A DNA stretch of 37,083 nucleotides from contig JAZUCL010000020.1 in NCBI GenBank assembly GCA_045639125.1, forward strand, positions 1 through 37,083, in the 5' to 3' direction. Positions 1 to 6,874 of this stretch are shown piece after piece. How positions within the stretch are numbered: position 1 is the stretch's first letter; each line of letters starts with the position of its first letter. The stretch comes from JAZUCL01 sp045639125. GTDB taxonomy: Bacteria > Bacillota > Clostridia > Oscillospirales > QAMX01. The notes under the pieces are model-generated. The model saw only the letters and a program-made list of their open reading frames with translations. It made no database searches and was not told the DNA's origin. Position numbers and translations under genes: made by a program.

Positions 1-4
1 ACTC

Positions 5-33
5 ATTCTACCACACGTCTTTCCCGTTGTCAA
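5..33 (-). promoter_or_regulatory. Sigma-A promoter, third of a tandem set, firing leftward out of the window
   Basis: Read on the minus strand: TTGACA (28-33), 17-bp spacer, TAGAAT (5-10). It is the most downstream of three similar promoters pointing the same way, and its transcript would leave the window at position 1. The gene served is not visible; tandem strong promoters of this form are typical of rRNA or tRNA operons, which is inference. Confidence 0.7.
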
Positions 34-126
34 GCCTTTTTCTTCTCTTTTTCGCTTCTTTTCAAGGCTCTCCCGTGACGCTTCGTATATTGAGTTTTTC
101 GCCGCCGTTCTCACAGCGACCCCGTC

Positions 127-155
127 AGTATACCACTTTATTTTCCCTTTGTCAA
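127..155 (-). promoter_or_regulatory. Sigma-A promoter, second of the tandem set
   Basis: Minus strand: consensus TTGACA (150-155), 17-bp spacer, TATACT (127-132). The bases before the -10 box (GTGG) are shared with the other two promoters, so the set may have arisen by duplication. No ORF lies between it and the window edge on this strand. Confidence 0.75.
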
Positions 156-230
156 TACCTTTTTTCAAAGTTTTTCGACTTTTTTCAGTGGCACACTAAC
201 TTACTCCGCTGTTTTTTCGACAGCCTCCGT

Positions 231-260
231 AGTATACCACCTATCCCCTTTTTATGTCAA
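231..260 (-). promoter_or_regulatory. Sigma-A promoter, first (most upstream) of the tandem set
   Basis: Minus strand: TTGACA (255-260), 18-bp spacer, TATACT (231-236). It lies downstream of the degV terminator (341-372), so it starts a new unit. A short hairpin (GCTGT/ACAGC around 211-225) follows in the initial transcript. Confidence 0.72.
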
Positions 261-340
261 GAGTAAATTTTATGCTTTCGCTCATTTCTTTACACCGTTC
301 CGTGTGTTTACTTGCACTAACATTATATACATAAAAATAT

Positions 341-372
341 GCACCTCCAAAAGTGTCTATCTTTTGGGGTGC
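341..372 (-). terminator. Rho-independent terminator of degV
   Basis: GCACCTCCAAAAG (341-353) pairs with CTTTTGGGGTGC (361-372), with one bulged base and a 7-nt loop. On the minus strand it is followed by a U-rich tract (ATATTTTTAT). It lies just after the degV stop codon. Confidence 0.8.
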
Positions 373-398
373 ATATCTCACAAACTGACATTTTATTT

Positions 399-1268
399 TT
401 ATTCTCTCGGTGTACCAAAGTACACCAAACCTACAAGGCCTGGTCCCGTATGTGCACCGATAATCGGTGACAGGCGGGATACTTCCACATCGCAAGCACC
501 ATACTTTTTAAGTTCATCACAAACTGACATTGCACCAAGGGGATTTGATGAATGTACTACACAAATATGTCCTTTGGGGTCAGTACACGTCTGCTCAAAC
601 TGGGTCAAAATATACTCAACGCCTTTTTTTGTGCCACGCACTTTTGCACACACTTCAAGTGCTCCTTGTGCAGTAATTTTTAGCACAGGCTTTATTCCAA
701 GTGCCGTGCCAAGACTTGCGGCAAGGGGACTTATTCGTCCGCCTCGTCTGAGATGTTGCAAGTCATCTACCATAAACCAATGGTTTATACAAATAGCATT
801 TTCAGAAAGCCAAGCAGCAGTTTCGTCAATACTCTTGCCTGCTGTACGCATTTCGTCTGCCTTATATACCATGAGATTTAATCCGACAGAAGTGGAAAGA
901 GAGTCAATACATACTATCTTTGCGTCAGGGTACTTCTCCATAACGTCTTCCGCCGCCATGCGTGATACGTTATATGTACCACTTATGCCTGACGAAAAGC
1001 CGATATACAGTACGTCCATGCCATACTTGACTATACCCTCAAAGCAGTCGGAGAATGCTGCAATATTTATTTGTGTTGTCTTTACTGTGGCTCCCGATTT
1101 AAGTGCATTATAAAACTCCTCAGAGGGAAGTTCTCTATAGTCGGGGTAGTGGTGATATGTTTTATCCCAAAGTGTAAAATCCATAGGCAATACGGTTATG
1201 CTATGTCCGTTGGCATATTCAGGCGAAATGTCAACAGTTGCATCCGTAACGATGGCAAACTTTCGCAT
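399..1268 (-). CDS. degV: DegV family fatty-acid-binding protein
   Basis: 289 aa, a usual length for DegV/FakB proteins, which hold a single fatty acyl chain and present it to a fatty-acid kinase (family knowledge). Seen: an N-terminal strand with IVTDATVDIS, a TTQIN segment where the lipid-binding TSQP-like loop falls, GFSSGISGTYN in the middle, and a C-terminal HTGPGLVGLVYFG that matches the conserved H-x-GPG ligand motif. The start at 1268 (MRKFAIV) is chosen over an upstream in-frame start because AGAGG sits just before it and the family begins here. It is a single-gene unit between its own promoter and terminator; no fatty-acid kinase gene is nearby. Partner and ligand cannot be read from the sequence. 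Confidence 0.92.
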   Translation of the reverse strand: MRKFAIVTDATVDISPEYANGHSITVLPMDFTLWDKTYHHYPDYRELPSEEFYNALKSGATVKTTQINIAAFSDCFEGIVKYGMDVLYIGFSSGISGTYNVSRMAAEDVMEKYPDAKIVCIDSLSTSVGLNLMVYKADEMRTAGKSIDETAAWLSENAICINHWFMVDDLQHLRRGGRISPLAASLGTALGIKPVLKITAQGALEVCAKVRGTKKGVEYILTQFEQTCTDPKGHICVVHSSNPLGAMSVCDELKKYGACDVEVSRLSPIIGAHTGPGLVGLVYFGTPRE

Positions 1269-1323
1269 ATTCAATCCTCTTTCAATCTTTGCTCTGCATT
1301 TTATTCGCAGATGCCTTACCTCT

Positions 1324-1352
1324 ATTATAATACATTGTGGCGATAAACGCAA
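1324..1352 (-). promoter_or_regulatory. Promoter of degV
   Basis: Minus strand: TTGCGT (1347-1352), 17-bp spacer, perfect TATAAT (1324-1329), about 55 bases before the degV start. The -35 box is weak (3 of 6). Confidence 0.6.
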
Positions 1353-1505
1353 CCAAAATCGAAGATACTATTTCAATTTACAATTTGTTTTCATATCTAT
1401 TCATATACACTACATATTATAAGTCACAAATCCTCCCTTTTTGATGATGCAGCCGTATATCTCACCTTTTTTCGCTTAAGTTTTGAGTTTTTTTGGAAGT
1501 TTCTC

Positions 1506-1533
1506 TTGACTTTTAGTAAAAATAGTGTATAAT
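1506..1533 (+). promoter_or_regulatory. Promoter of rpsF-ssb-rpsR
   Basis: TTGACT (1506-1511), 16-bp spacer, perfect TATAAT (1528-1533). The untranslated leader to rpsF is about 80 nt and carries two hairpins. Confidence 0.82.
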
Positions 1534-1544
1534 TGTAGGGTATG

Positions 1545-1593
1545 CGGATACATAGAGTGTCCGTCATCCTTGCTCCCATCTGTGAATGGGGGC
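1545..1593 (+). promoter_or_regulatory. Structured rpsF leader; candidate S6:S18 autoregulatory site
   Basis: Two consecutive hairpins occupy the leader: CGGATAC (1545-1551) with GTGTCCG (1557-1563), and GCTCCCAT (1572-1579) with ATGGGGGC (1586-1593). The ribosome site AAGGAGG (1604-1610) follows. Many bacteria regulate rpsF operons by binding S6:S18 to a leader hairpin. I see the hairpins, but I cannot confirm the family consensus by eye. Confidence 0.4.
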
Positions 1594-1620
1594 CAAAGTC
1601 CAAAAGGAGGTGCAATTAAC

Positions 1621-1917
1621 ATGGCAAAGATCAGTGCAAGTTACGAGACGATTTTCATCGTCAACTCTACTCTCGGTGAGGAGGCTATCGCTTCCATCGT
1701 TGAGAAGTTCAAGGGCATGATTGAAAAGGCCGGCAGACTCGTAAAGGTCGATGAATGGGGCAAGCGTCGTCTTGCGTATCCCATCGACGACATGAACGAG
1801 GGCTACTATGTCTACATTTCTTTCATCTCTGAACCTCAATTCCCTGCAGAACTTGAGCGTGTATTCGGTATCACCGACGGCATCTTGCGTTCCATTGTCG
1901 TCAACATTGAGGACTAA
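1621..1917 (+). CDS. rpsF: 30S ribosomal protein S6
   Basis: 98 aa, full family length. Begins MAKISASYETIFIVN and contains the conserved WGKRRLAYPIDDMNEGYYV core and a C-terminal RSIVVNIED. S6 binds S18 and 16S rRNA in the platform of the small subunit. The start at 1621 follows AAGGAGG by 10 nt; an upstream in-frame extension runs into the leader hairpins and is rejected. First gene of the S6-SSB-S18 operon, which is widely conserved in Firmicutes; 15 nt separate it from ssb. Confidence 0.97.
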   Translation: MAKISASYETIFIVNSTLGEEAIASIVEKFKGMIEKAGRLVKVDEWGKRRLAYPIDDMNEGYYVYISFISEPQFPAELERVFGITDGILRSIVVNIED

Positions 1918-1932
1918 TTGGGAGGGATTTGA

Positions 1933-2394
1933 ATGCTGAATAAGGCTATCATTATGGGTAGAATTACCCGTGACCTTGAACTCAAGTACACACAATCCCA
2001 GATCCCTGTTGTTTCGTTCTCTGTTGCGGTTGACCGTGACTTTGTTCGTCAAGGGGAACAAAGGGAAACTGACTTCATCAACGTGGTCGCTTGGCGTTCC
2101 ACTGCGGAATTTATCGCTAAATGGTTCCATAAGGGTTCTATGATCGTGGTTGAGGGTAAGTTGCAGACAAGAAAGTGGCAAGATAAGTTTGAGCAGAAGC
2201 GTACTGAGTTAGAGATTATCGCAGATAATGTCTACTTTGGCGATTCTAAGAGAAGTGATGACGAGTACGGACGTGCTCCTGCTTCATACGAGGCTCCCGC
2301 TTACCAACCGCCCACAGTTCAGCCTGCTACTGAGGCTCCCGCATTTACCAACGATTTCAGACCTTTGGACGACAACGATGACGTTCCGTTCTAA
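1933..2394 (+). CDS. ssb: Single-stranded DNA-binding protein
   Basis: 153 aa. N-terminal OB fold (about residues 1-105): MLNKAIIMGRITRDLELKYT, then FINVVAWRSTAEFIAKWFHKG and IVVEGKLQTRKWQDK. A flexible Pro/Ala-rich linker (about 115-145) follows, and the acidic tip DDNDDVPF is the canonical tail that recruits replication and repair proteins. It coats single-stranded DNA in replication, recombination and repair as a tetramer (family knowledge). GGGAGG precedes the start. It lies between the S6 and S18 genes as in most Gram-positive bacteria, so it is co-transcribed with them. Confidence 0.97.
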   Translation: MLNKAIIMGRITRDLELKYTQSQIPVVSFSVAVDRDFVRQGEQRETDFINVVAWRSTAEFIAKWFHKGSMIVVEGKLQTRKWQDKFEQKRTELEIIADNVYFGDSKRSDDEYGRAPASYEAPAYQPPTVQPATEAPAFTNDFRPLDDNDDVPF

Positions 2395-2418
2395 TTTTCG
2401 AGTAGAGGAGGATTTATC

Positions 2419-2697
2419 ATGGATAATAATACACAGGCTCGTGCTGAAAGACCTGAGAAAAGCGAAAGACCTGCTATGGCTCGTCCACGCAAGCGTAGAA
2501 AGGTTTGTCAGTTCTGTGCTGATAAAGTTGAGCATATTGATTACAAGGACGTTGCTAAACTCCGTCGTTTTACTTCTGAGCGTGGCAAGATTCTGCCCTG
2601 CCGTATGACAGGCACTTGTGCAAAGCATCAGCGTCAGTTGACTGTTGCTATCAAGCGTGCTCGTATCATCGCACTTCTTCCTTTCGTTAGCGAATAA
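2419..2697 (+). CDS. rpsR: 30S ribosomal protein S18, cysteine-containing form
   Basis: 92 aa. Conserved core KVCQFCADKVEHIDYKDVAKLRRF, then SERGKILP, then the TGTCAKHQRQL signature. An N-terminal extension of about 20 charged residues precedes the core. Four cysteines, CQFC and CRMTGTC, suggest a zinc-binding (C+) S18; many bacteria carry a cysteine-free copy instead, so this form should depend on zinc supply (inference). GGAGG precedes the ATG. Last gene of the rpsF operon, followed at once by a hairpin terminator. Confidence 0.97.
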   Translation: MDNNTQARAERPEKSERPAMARPRKRRKVCQFCADKVEHIDYKDVAKLRRFTSERGKILPCRMTGTCAKHQRQLTVAIKRARIIALLPFVSE

Positions 2698-2707
2698 GTG
2701 TAAATTT

Positions 2708-2736
2708 AACCGCCTCGAACGTCGTTCGAGGCGGTT
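2708..2736 (+). terminator. Hairpin after rpsR
   Basis: AACCGCCTCGAACG (2708-2721) is perfectly complementary to CGTTCGAGGCGGTT (2723-2736). No U-run follows directly (CAGTTTGTC), so termination here may be poor. The same stem sequence recurs at 2932-2956, on the other side of a repeat element and there with a U-run, suggesting one original terminator and a copy. Confidence 0.6.
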
Positions 2737-2931
2737 CAGTTTGTCAAAAAAGTATTTTTGACAGACTGACAGAGGTCTAAGAAGCCACCAACCGCCAAAA
2801 TGTCTTGCGTAGCAAGCCTTTTCGGGCTTTCGTGCGATGCTTCATCTTTGACTTCGTGATATGCTTGATGATCAAATGACCCAATCGGTATATTCTGCAT
2901 TTTGGCGGTTGGGGGGTTCTTTGACACTCTG
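2737..2931. repeat. MITE-like nested inverted-repeat element, about 195 bp
   Basis: The ends CAGTTTGTCAAA (from 2737) and TTTGACACTCTG (to 2931) are inverted repeats with 10 of 12 matches. Inside, 2781-2802 (GAAGCCACCAACCGCCAAAATG minus its last bases) pairs with 2898-2919 at 20 of 22 positions, and a small hairpin GTCAAAAA/TTTTTGAC sits at 2743-2762. The two flanks carry near-identical terminator hairpins. The minus-strand reading frame through it has no credible ribosome site or family. A non-autonomous mobile element or REP-like dispersed repeat is the best reading; I see no other copy in this window. Confidence 0.55.
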
Positions 2932-2960
2932 AACCGTCTCGAACTTTCGAGGCGGTTTTT
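2932..2960 (+). terminator. Second copy of the rpsR terminator hairpin, with U-run
   Basis: AACCGTCTCGAA pairs with TTCGAGGCGGTT and is followed by TTTTTAT on the plus strand. It is the most complete plus-strand intrinsic terminator after rpsR and nearly repeats the 2708-2736 stem. Confidence 0.7.
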
Positions 2961-2966
2961 ATATTT

Positions 2967-3004
2967 GCCCCGTATCATATTGTGATACGGGGCTGTTCTT
3001 TTTT
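2967..3004 (+). terminator. Plus-strand terminator between rpsR and the DUF4349 gene
   Basis: GCCCCGTATCA (2967-2977) pairs perfectly with TGATACGGGGC (2983-2993) across a 5-nt loop and is followed by TGTTCTTTTTT. On the minus strand no U-run follows, so it mainly stops rightward transcripts from entering the convergent lipoprotein gene. Confidence 0.7.
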
Positions 3005-3013
3005 ATTCACTTT

Positions 3014-4018
3014 TTACTGCTCGTCACTTGATTCTGTTTTAACTTCTTTTTCTGCCTGTTGTGCCTGATGTGCCGCTTGCTGTGCCTTGATTTTATTGTA
3101 TGTTTCAAGACGTGCCATTCTCTTTATTTCCGATTTCTTTGTTTCCTTACGAACAAGGAAAAATACAATTACTGCGAAAATAAGTACAAGTACAAGCACA
3201 GGTGAGTTGCCTGCAATAAATACTACTGCATTACCAAAGAAGTTGCAAACGGCTTTCCACGAGTCTGCAAACTGATGAGCGATTCGCTCTCCTATTGTTA
3301 CAGGTGTCGTTCTTGTATCGCTTGGTACTGCACTCTCTCGTAGAGATATGTTCACTGTACAGAAGTTTATTCGATTTATAAGTTTATTTTGACTGCCTGT
3401 TGTAGTTTCAAGTTCGTATATTGTTTCAGATAACGCCGACTCCAACTCGATTATATCCTTAATATCTGTCGCCTTACCAAGCAGGTCAAGGAGACGGTCT
3501 TTCTTCGTTTCAAGTGCCTTTATACGTGTTTCGTTATCTATGTATCGGTCGGTTACGTCCTCTGTCCAGATATATGTATGGTTCACAGTTGCAACTGACT
3601 CTTGTGCTGACAAAAATGCGTCAAACTTCTCAGCAGGAACACGCACAGAAATTTCATAATATCGTGAGTAATACTCTGCATTACCGCCCATTGTGGAACT
3701 TTCAATATATCCGCCAAAGTCGTTAATTGTCTTTTGCAGTGCCTTTATTCCGTCATCATATTTGACAGTTTCCATCTCCACATTTGCATTCTTTATAAGT
3801 TTGCGATCATCAATAGGAGTATAAAGACCTGACGCTGTATCGGCAGTTGCCTCTACTTTTGTATCATACATCTCGTTTTTAAGTCCTGCCGTCGATTGTG
3901 GTGCTGTTGCAGCATACTTCATATTTTCAGTTGCTGCTTGGTCACTACTTGCACAGCCTACAAATGACAACATCATTACAATGGCAAGAAACAATGCTAT
4001 TATTGAATTTCTTTTCAT
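3014..4018 (-). CDS. DUF4349 domain-containing lipoprotein
   Basis: 334 aa. The N-terminus is a lipoprotein signal (hydrophobic residues 5-20 ending FVGC, Cys22). The domain proper begins around RKLIKNANVEMETVKYDDG and continues with GGYIESS and ISVRVPAEKFDAFLS, the DUF4349 hallmarks. A coiled-coil-like stretch rich in Glu/Leu/Ile (LETKKDRLLDLL to ELETTTGSQ) follows, then a single membrane helix (about residues 265-295) and a charged Lys/Gln/Glu tail. It is probably anchored outside with both a lipid and a C-terminal helix. The start at 4018 follows AAGGAGG; a longer in-frame start is rejected since it would bury the signal peptide. Its biochemical role is unknown. Confidence 0.88.
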   Translation of the reverse strand: MKRNSIIALFLAIVMMLSFVGCASSDQAATENMKYAATAPQSTAGLKNEMYDTKVEATADTASGLYTPIDDRKLIKNANVEMETVKYDDGIKALQKTINDFGGYIESSTMGGNAEYYSRYYEISVRVPAEKFDAFLSAQESVATVNHTYIWTEDVTDRYIDNETRIKALETKKDRLLDLLGKATDIKDIIELESALSETIYELETTTGSQNKLINRINFCTVNISLRESAVPSDTRTTPVTIGERIAHQFADSWKAVCNFFGNAVVFIAGNSPVLVLVLIFAVIVFFLVRKETKKSEIKRMARLETYNKIKAQQAAHQAQQAEKEVKTESSDEQ

Positions 4019-4073
4019 GTTTATTCCTCCTTTTTTCGTCCGTGGGAGCAGTCCATACATCTCCCTATTTTTT

Positions 4074-4102
4074 ATTATACGTTTATTTGACGTAGTTTGC
4101 AA
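4074..4102 (-). promoter_or_regulatory. Promoter of the DUF4349 lipoprotein gene
   Basis: Minus strand: TTGCAA (4097-4102), 17-bp spacer, perfect TATAAT (4074-4079), about 55 bases before the start codon. Confidence 0.65.
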
Positions 4103-4171
4103 CGGCGAAGTTCCAAAAATTTCAAAACTTTTCGTGAACTTATCCACATTTCATTATTTGTTACCTCAACT

Positions 4172-4212
4172 TTCGACCATATTTGACAAATCAATCGTAC
4201 TATACTTATAGT
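4172..4212 (+). promoter_or_regulatory. spoIIE promoter with two Spo0A-like boxes
   Basis: A consensus TTGACA (4183-4188), 18-bp spacer and TATAGT (4207-4212) form a sigma-A promoter. Overlapping the -35 box, 4182-4190 read on the minus strand is TTTGTCAAA, an exact match to the 0A box TTTGTCRAA. Exactly 10 bp away, 4172-4180 on the same strand matches at 7 of 9 positions. Side-by-side 0A boxes at one-turn spacing fit known Spo0A control of spoIIE in Bacillus; activity here is inference. Confidence 0.6.
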
Positions 4213-4252
4213 ACCGAGCAGTTGACTACGGAATACGAAAGGATTTGAGTAA

Positions 4253-6808
4253 ATGTTGGACGTTAAAAAACTATTATCAGGTCAGGAGAAGTTGTCAGAG
4301 ATACTAAAATCTGACAACACACTAAAAATAACCTATGCACTCTCTCACGGCATTATGGCTTTCGCCCTTGCAAACGGAGCGATACTTAATCACCTTGCTC
4401 CTTTTGGCGTTGCTTTTGTGGCGGCCAGTAGCGGTACTGTACCTGCTAATCCATCGCATAAAGCACTACGGGGTAATGCACTTGCCGCTTTAATCGGTGC
4501 TATATTGGGGTACATAATTTGTGATAGTGCAGATGGTCTTAAATACTTATGTGCAGCAATTCTATGTTATGCGGCAGGTGGAATATTCGCTGATTCTCGT
4601 ATTATACGAAGCACCTTGTTCATGCCTTTAATATCAGCATTTTCCCTTGTGGCTACAAACGCCATATACCTTATTGCCGGAAATGCAAGTTTTACTAATG
4701 TATTGCTCTTTACTGTGGAAACTCTGCTTTGCGGTGCTTGTACGTGGTTTTATACACGTGTGGAAAATCTTTTACCCACTTTGCATCTGACAAATAAAAG
4801 TGTCGATAACGCTCCTGACAGCAGTGAAGAAAAACAGCCGCTTGAAACCTACTCTCCTTACGAGGAAGTAGACGAGAATTCCTCCGTTAACGGAAAGTCC
4901 GGTCGATGGGAAATTTTTCGTGAGGTACGAAACACTCCGCTTACTCAATATGAAGTCGTTTCTATTTTCGTCTGTATTGCAACTGTTGTGGTATCTTTCG
5001 CCTCACAGGAGTTGTTCTTCGATATGAATTTGGGTAGGCTCGTTAATATATTCGTAGTCCTTGCCTGTACACGTTGGAGCGGCGGCACTGCCGCTTGTAT
5101 CGGTCTTTGTCTTGGACTTGCCCTTGATTTGACAGATACAGGTCTTCCCATAAACTCTGCTGTGCTTGGCCTTTGCGGTTTGTTTGGTTCATTACTTCAC
5201 AGATTTGGTGCGTTGACTCGAAGTATTTCTTTTGTATGTGCTTATGGGGCGGCTCTTCCTTGGCTGTATGCAAGTACGCAAAGTGTCAGCGTGGTGTACG
5301 AGCCTTTTTTAGTAAGTGTCATATACTTTTTATTCCACGATGAAATTGACAAACTTACAAACTATTTACGACCTGCACCAAAACCTGCCGTTATTGCAAC
5401 AAACCCTCCCGTCAATTTAGATGAAGCGGTATCGCCGACTGAAAGCGGATACGTTAAGAAGAAGTTGGATTTACTATCGTGTGCTTTTCGCAATTTGTAC
5501 GATACTCTTATTCCGGGTGTTGAGGAGACAGACGGCGGTGACGAGGCTACTGTAATGTTTGAGTCAGCGGCAATGCGTGTTTGTAAAAAGTGTAGTCAAG
5601 CGACTATGTGTTGGAGTGGCGACAGTGTCACTCGAAACGCCCTTAACGACGCCTCGCCTGCCATACGCAAACGTGGTCGTGCGTGTAGTAACGATTTTGC
5701 TCCATACTTTGCGGCACGTTGTTCTCACTTCCCCGAATTTTTGACGGCGGTAAATGAGGCGATTGCCGTATCTGCGTACAGAAAGCGATTCAAACGCCGT
5801 GTGTATGATGATGTTCGTCTGCTTTGTGCTCAATATGAGGGTATGAACAGCGTAATTCGTGATGTGACAAATGATTTATCTGTTGCACCTCGTATCGACC
5901 GCCGTATGTCAAAGCGGCTTTCAGACGAACTTCAATCAATTTGCGACCTGCCTGTACAAGTTACGGCACTCGCCTATCCTCACGGACAACTATCAATTGA
6001 GTTGGAAACTGACGAGTTAACGAAACTACAGACATATCTCGGTGAGTTTTTGCCGATTGCGGAGCGTATTGCCGACAGCGGACTTTCCGTATCGTCTACT
6101 GTGGCTGTTGGTGCTGACATCAGTAAGATTATATTGACTCGCCGTGAAACGTATCGAGTGCGAATTGGTGTGGGGCTTCGCTGTCGTGACGGTGAAACTA
6201 AAAGTGGCGACACCTGCGTACACTTCAAGACCCCGGACGGTCGGCTGTGGCTTATTATCTCTGACGGAATGGGGTCAGGTGACGATGCTGCTGAGGTTTC
6301 TCGCTCTGCCGTCAAACTCCTTGAAAGTTTTTTACGCTCCGGAGTCAGCGTTACAACTGCATTGACTCTCATCTGCCCTGCTTTTGCCATTAAAAATGAG
6401 TCACGGACATTTACTACAATCGACCTTTTATGTATTGACTTATTCACAGGTAACGGCGAATTTTACAAATGCGGTGCCGCTCCGTCTTTTATCATATCGG
6501 GAGATGAAAACGGCGGTCAACTACGGCGAATTACATCAAACGCACTCCCTGCAGGCTTATTTGTTGGCGATGGATTATCTGCCGACAAAACGACAGTTAC
6601 ATTCCACGATAAAGATACTGTAGTTATGGTGTCTGACGGAATTGCCGACAACGGCGGTGACGCACCTCTTCTAAAACTTTTAAGTGAACACCGTACCGAC
6701 AGTGCCTCTGACCTTGCTCGTTGTATTCTTGACTCTACTCCTGACGATGAAAAAGGCGATGATATGACTGTGTTTGTATTAAAACTTCTTCGTGAAGATG
6801 ATGAGTAA
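4253..6808 (+). CDS. spoIIE: Stage II sporulation protein E (PP2C-type phosphatase)
   Basis: 851 aa, close to the family length of about 800-830. The N-terminal third (to about residue 380) is a multi-helix membrane domain, with a charged loop at about 180-225. A regulatory region follows with the SpoIIE Cys-rich signature CKKCSQATMCW near residue 443. The C-terminal PP2C phosphatase carries LIISDGMGSGDDA (about 670) and VVMVSDGIAD, whose Asp residues bind Mn. SpoIIE dephosphorylates SpoIIAA at the polar septum and so activates sigma-F in the forespore (family knowledge). It is monocistronic, driven by the promoter at 4183-4212 and ended by a bidirectional terminator. Its presence is the strongest sign that this organism sporulates or recently did. 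Confidence 0.95.
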   Translation: MLDVKKLLSGQEKLSEILKSDNTLKITYALSHGIMAFALANGAILNHLAPFGVAFVAASSGTVPANPSHKALRGNALAALIGAILGYIICDSADGLKYLCAAILCYAAGGIFADSRIIRSTLFMPLISAFSLVATNAIYLIAGNASFTNVLLFTVETLLCGACTWFYTRVENLLPTLHLTNKSVDNAPDSSEEKQPLETYSPYEEVDENSSVNGKSGRWEIFREVRNTPLTQYEVVSIFVCIATVVVSFASQELFFDMNLGRLVNIFVVLACTRWSGGTAACIGLCLGLALDLTDTGLPINSAVLGLCGLFGSLLHRFGALTRSISFVCAYGAALPWLYASTQSVSVVYEPFLVSVIYFLFHDEIDKLTNYLRPAPKPAVIATNPPVNLDEAVSPTESGYVKKKLDLLSCAFRNLYDTLIPGVEETDGGDEATVMFESAAMRVCKKCSQATMCWSGDSVTRNALNDASPAIRKRGRACSNDFAPYFAARCSHFPEFLTAVNEAIAVSAYRKRFKRRVYDDVRLLCAQYEGMNSVIRDVTNDLSVAPRIDRRMSKRLSDELQSICDLPVQVTALAYPHGQLSIELETDELTKLQTYLGEFLPIAERIADSGLSVSSTVAVGADISKIILTRRETYRVRIGVGLRCRDGETKSGDTCVHFKTPDGRLWLIISDGMGSGDDAAEVSRSAVKLLESFLRSGVSVTTALTLICPAFAIKNESRTFTTIDLLCIDLFTGNGEFYKCGAAPSFIISGDENGGQLRRITSNALPAGLFVGDGLSADKTTVTFHDKDTVVMVSDGIADNGGDAPLLKLLSEHRTDSASDLARCILDSTPDDEKGDDMTVFVLKLLREDDE

Positions 6809-6838
6809 ATCTTTAAGTTTGAAATTGAACAAAAAAGC

Positions 6839-6869
6839 AAAAGGAACATTCAGTGAGAATGTTCCTTTT
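6839..6869. terminator. Bidirectional terminator between spoIIE and ribF
   Basis: AAAAGGAACATTC (6839-6851) and GAATGTTCCTTTT (6857-6869) form a perfect 13-bp stem with a 5-nt loop. U-rich sequence follows on both strands (TTTTATCTTTT on plus, TTTTGCTTTTTTG on minus), so it ends both the spoIIE and the rimP-ribF transcripts. Confidence 0.9.
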
Positions 6870-6874
6870 ATCTT

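Noticed and set aside
304..1113. 269-codon plus-strand ORF
   Set aside because: Lies antisense inside degV, has no ribosome site and no family resemblance; degV is well supported on the other strand.
1564..2181. 205-codon minus-strand ORF
   Set aside because: Antisense to rpsF and ssb, both certain genes.
2736..2978. 80-codon minus-strand ORF
   Set aside because: Runs through the inverted-repeat element and two terminator hairpins and lacks a ribosome site; treated as repeat, not gene.
5980..6447. 155-codon minus-strand ORF
   Set aside because: Shadow of the spoIIE phosphatase domain.
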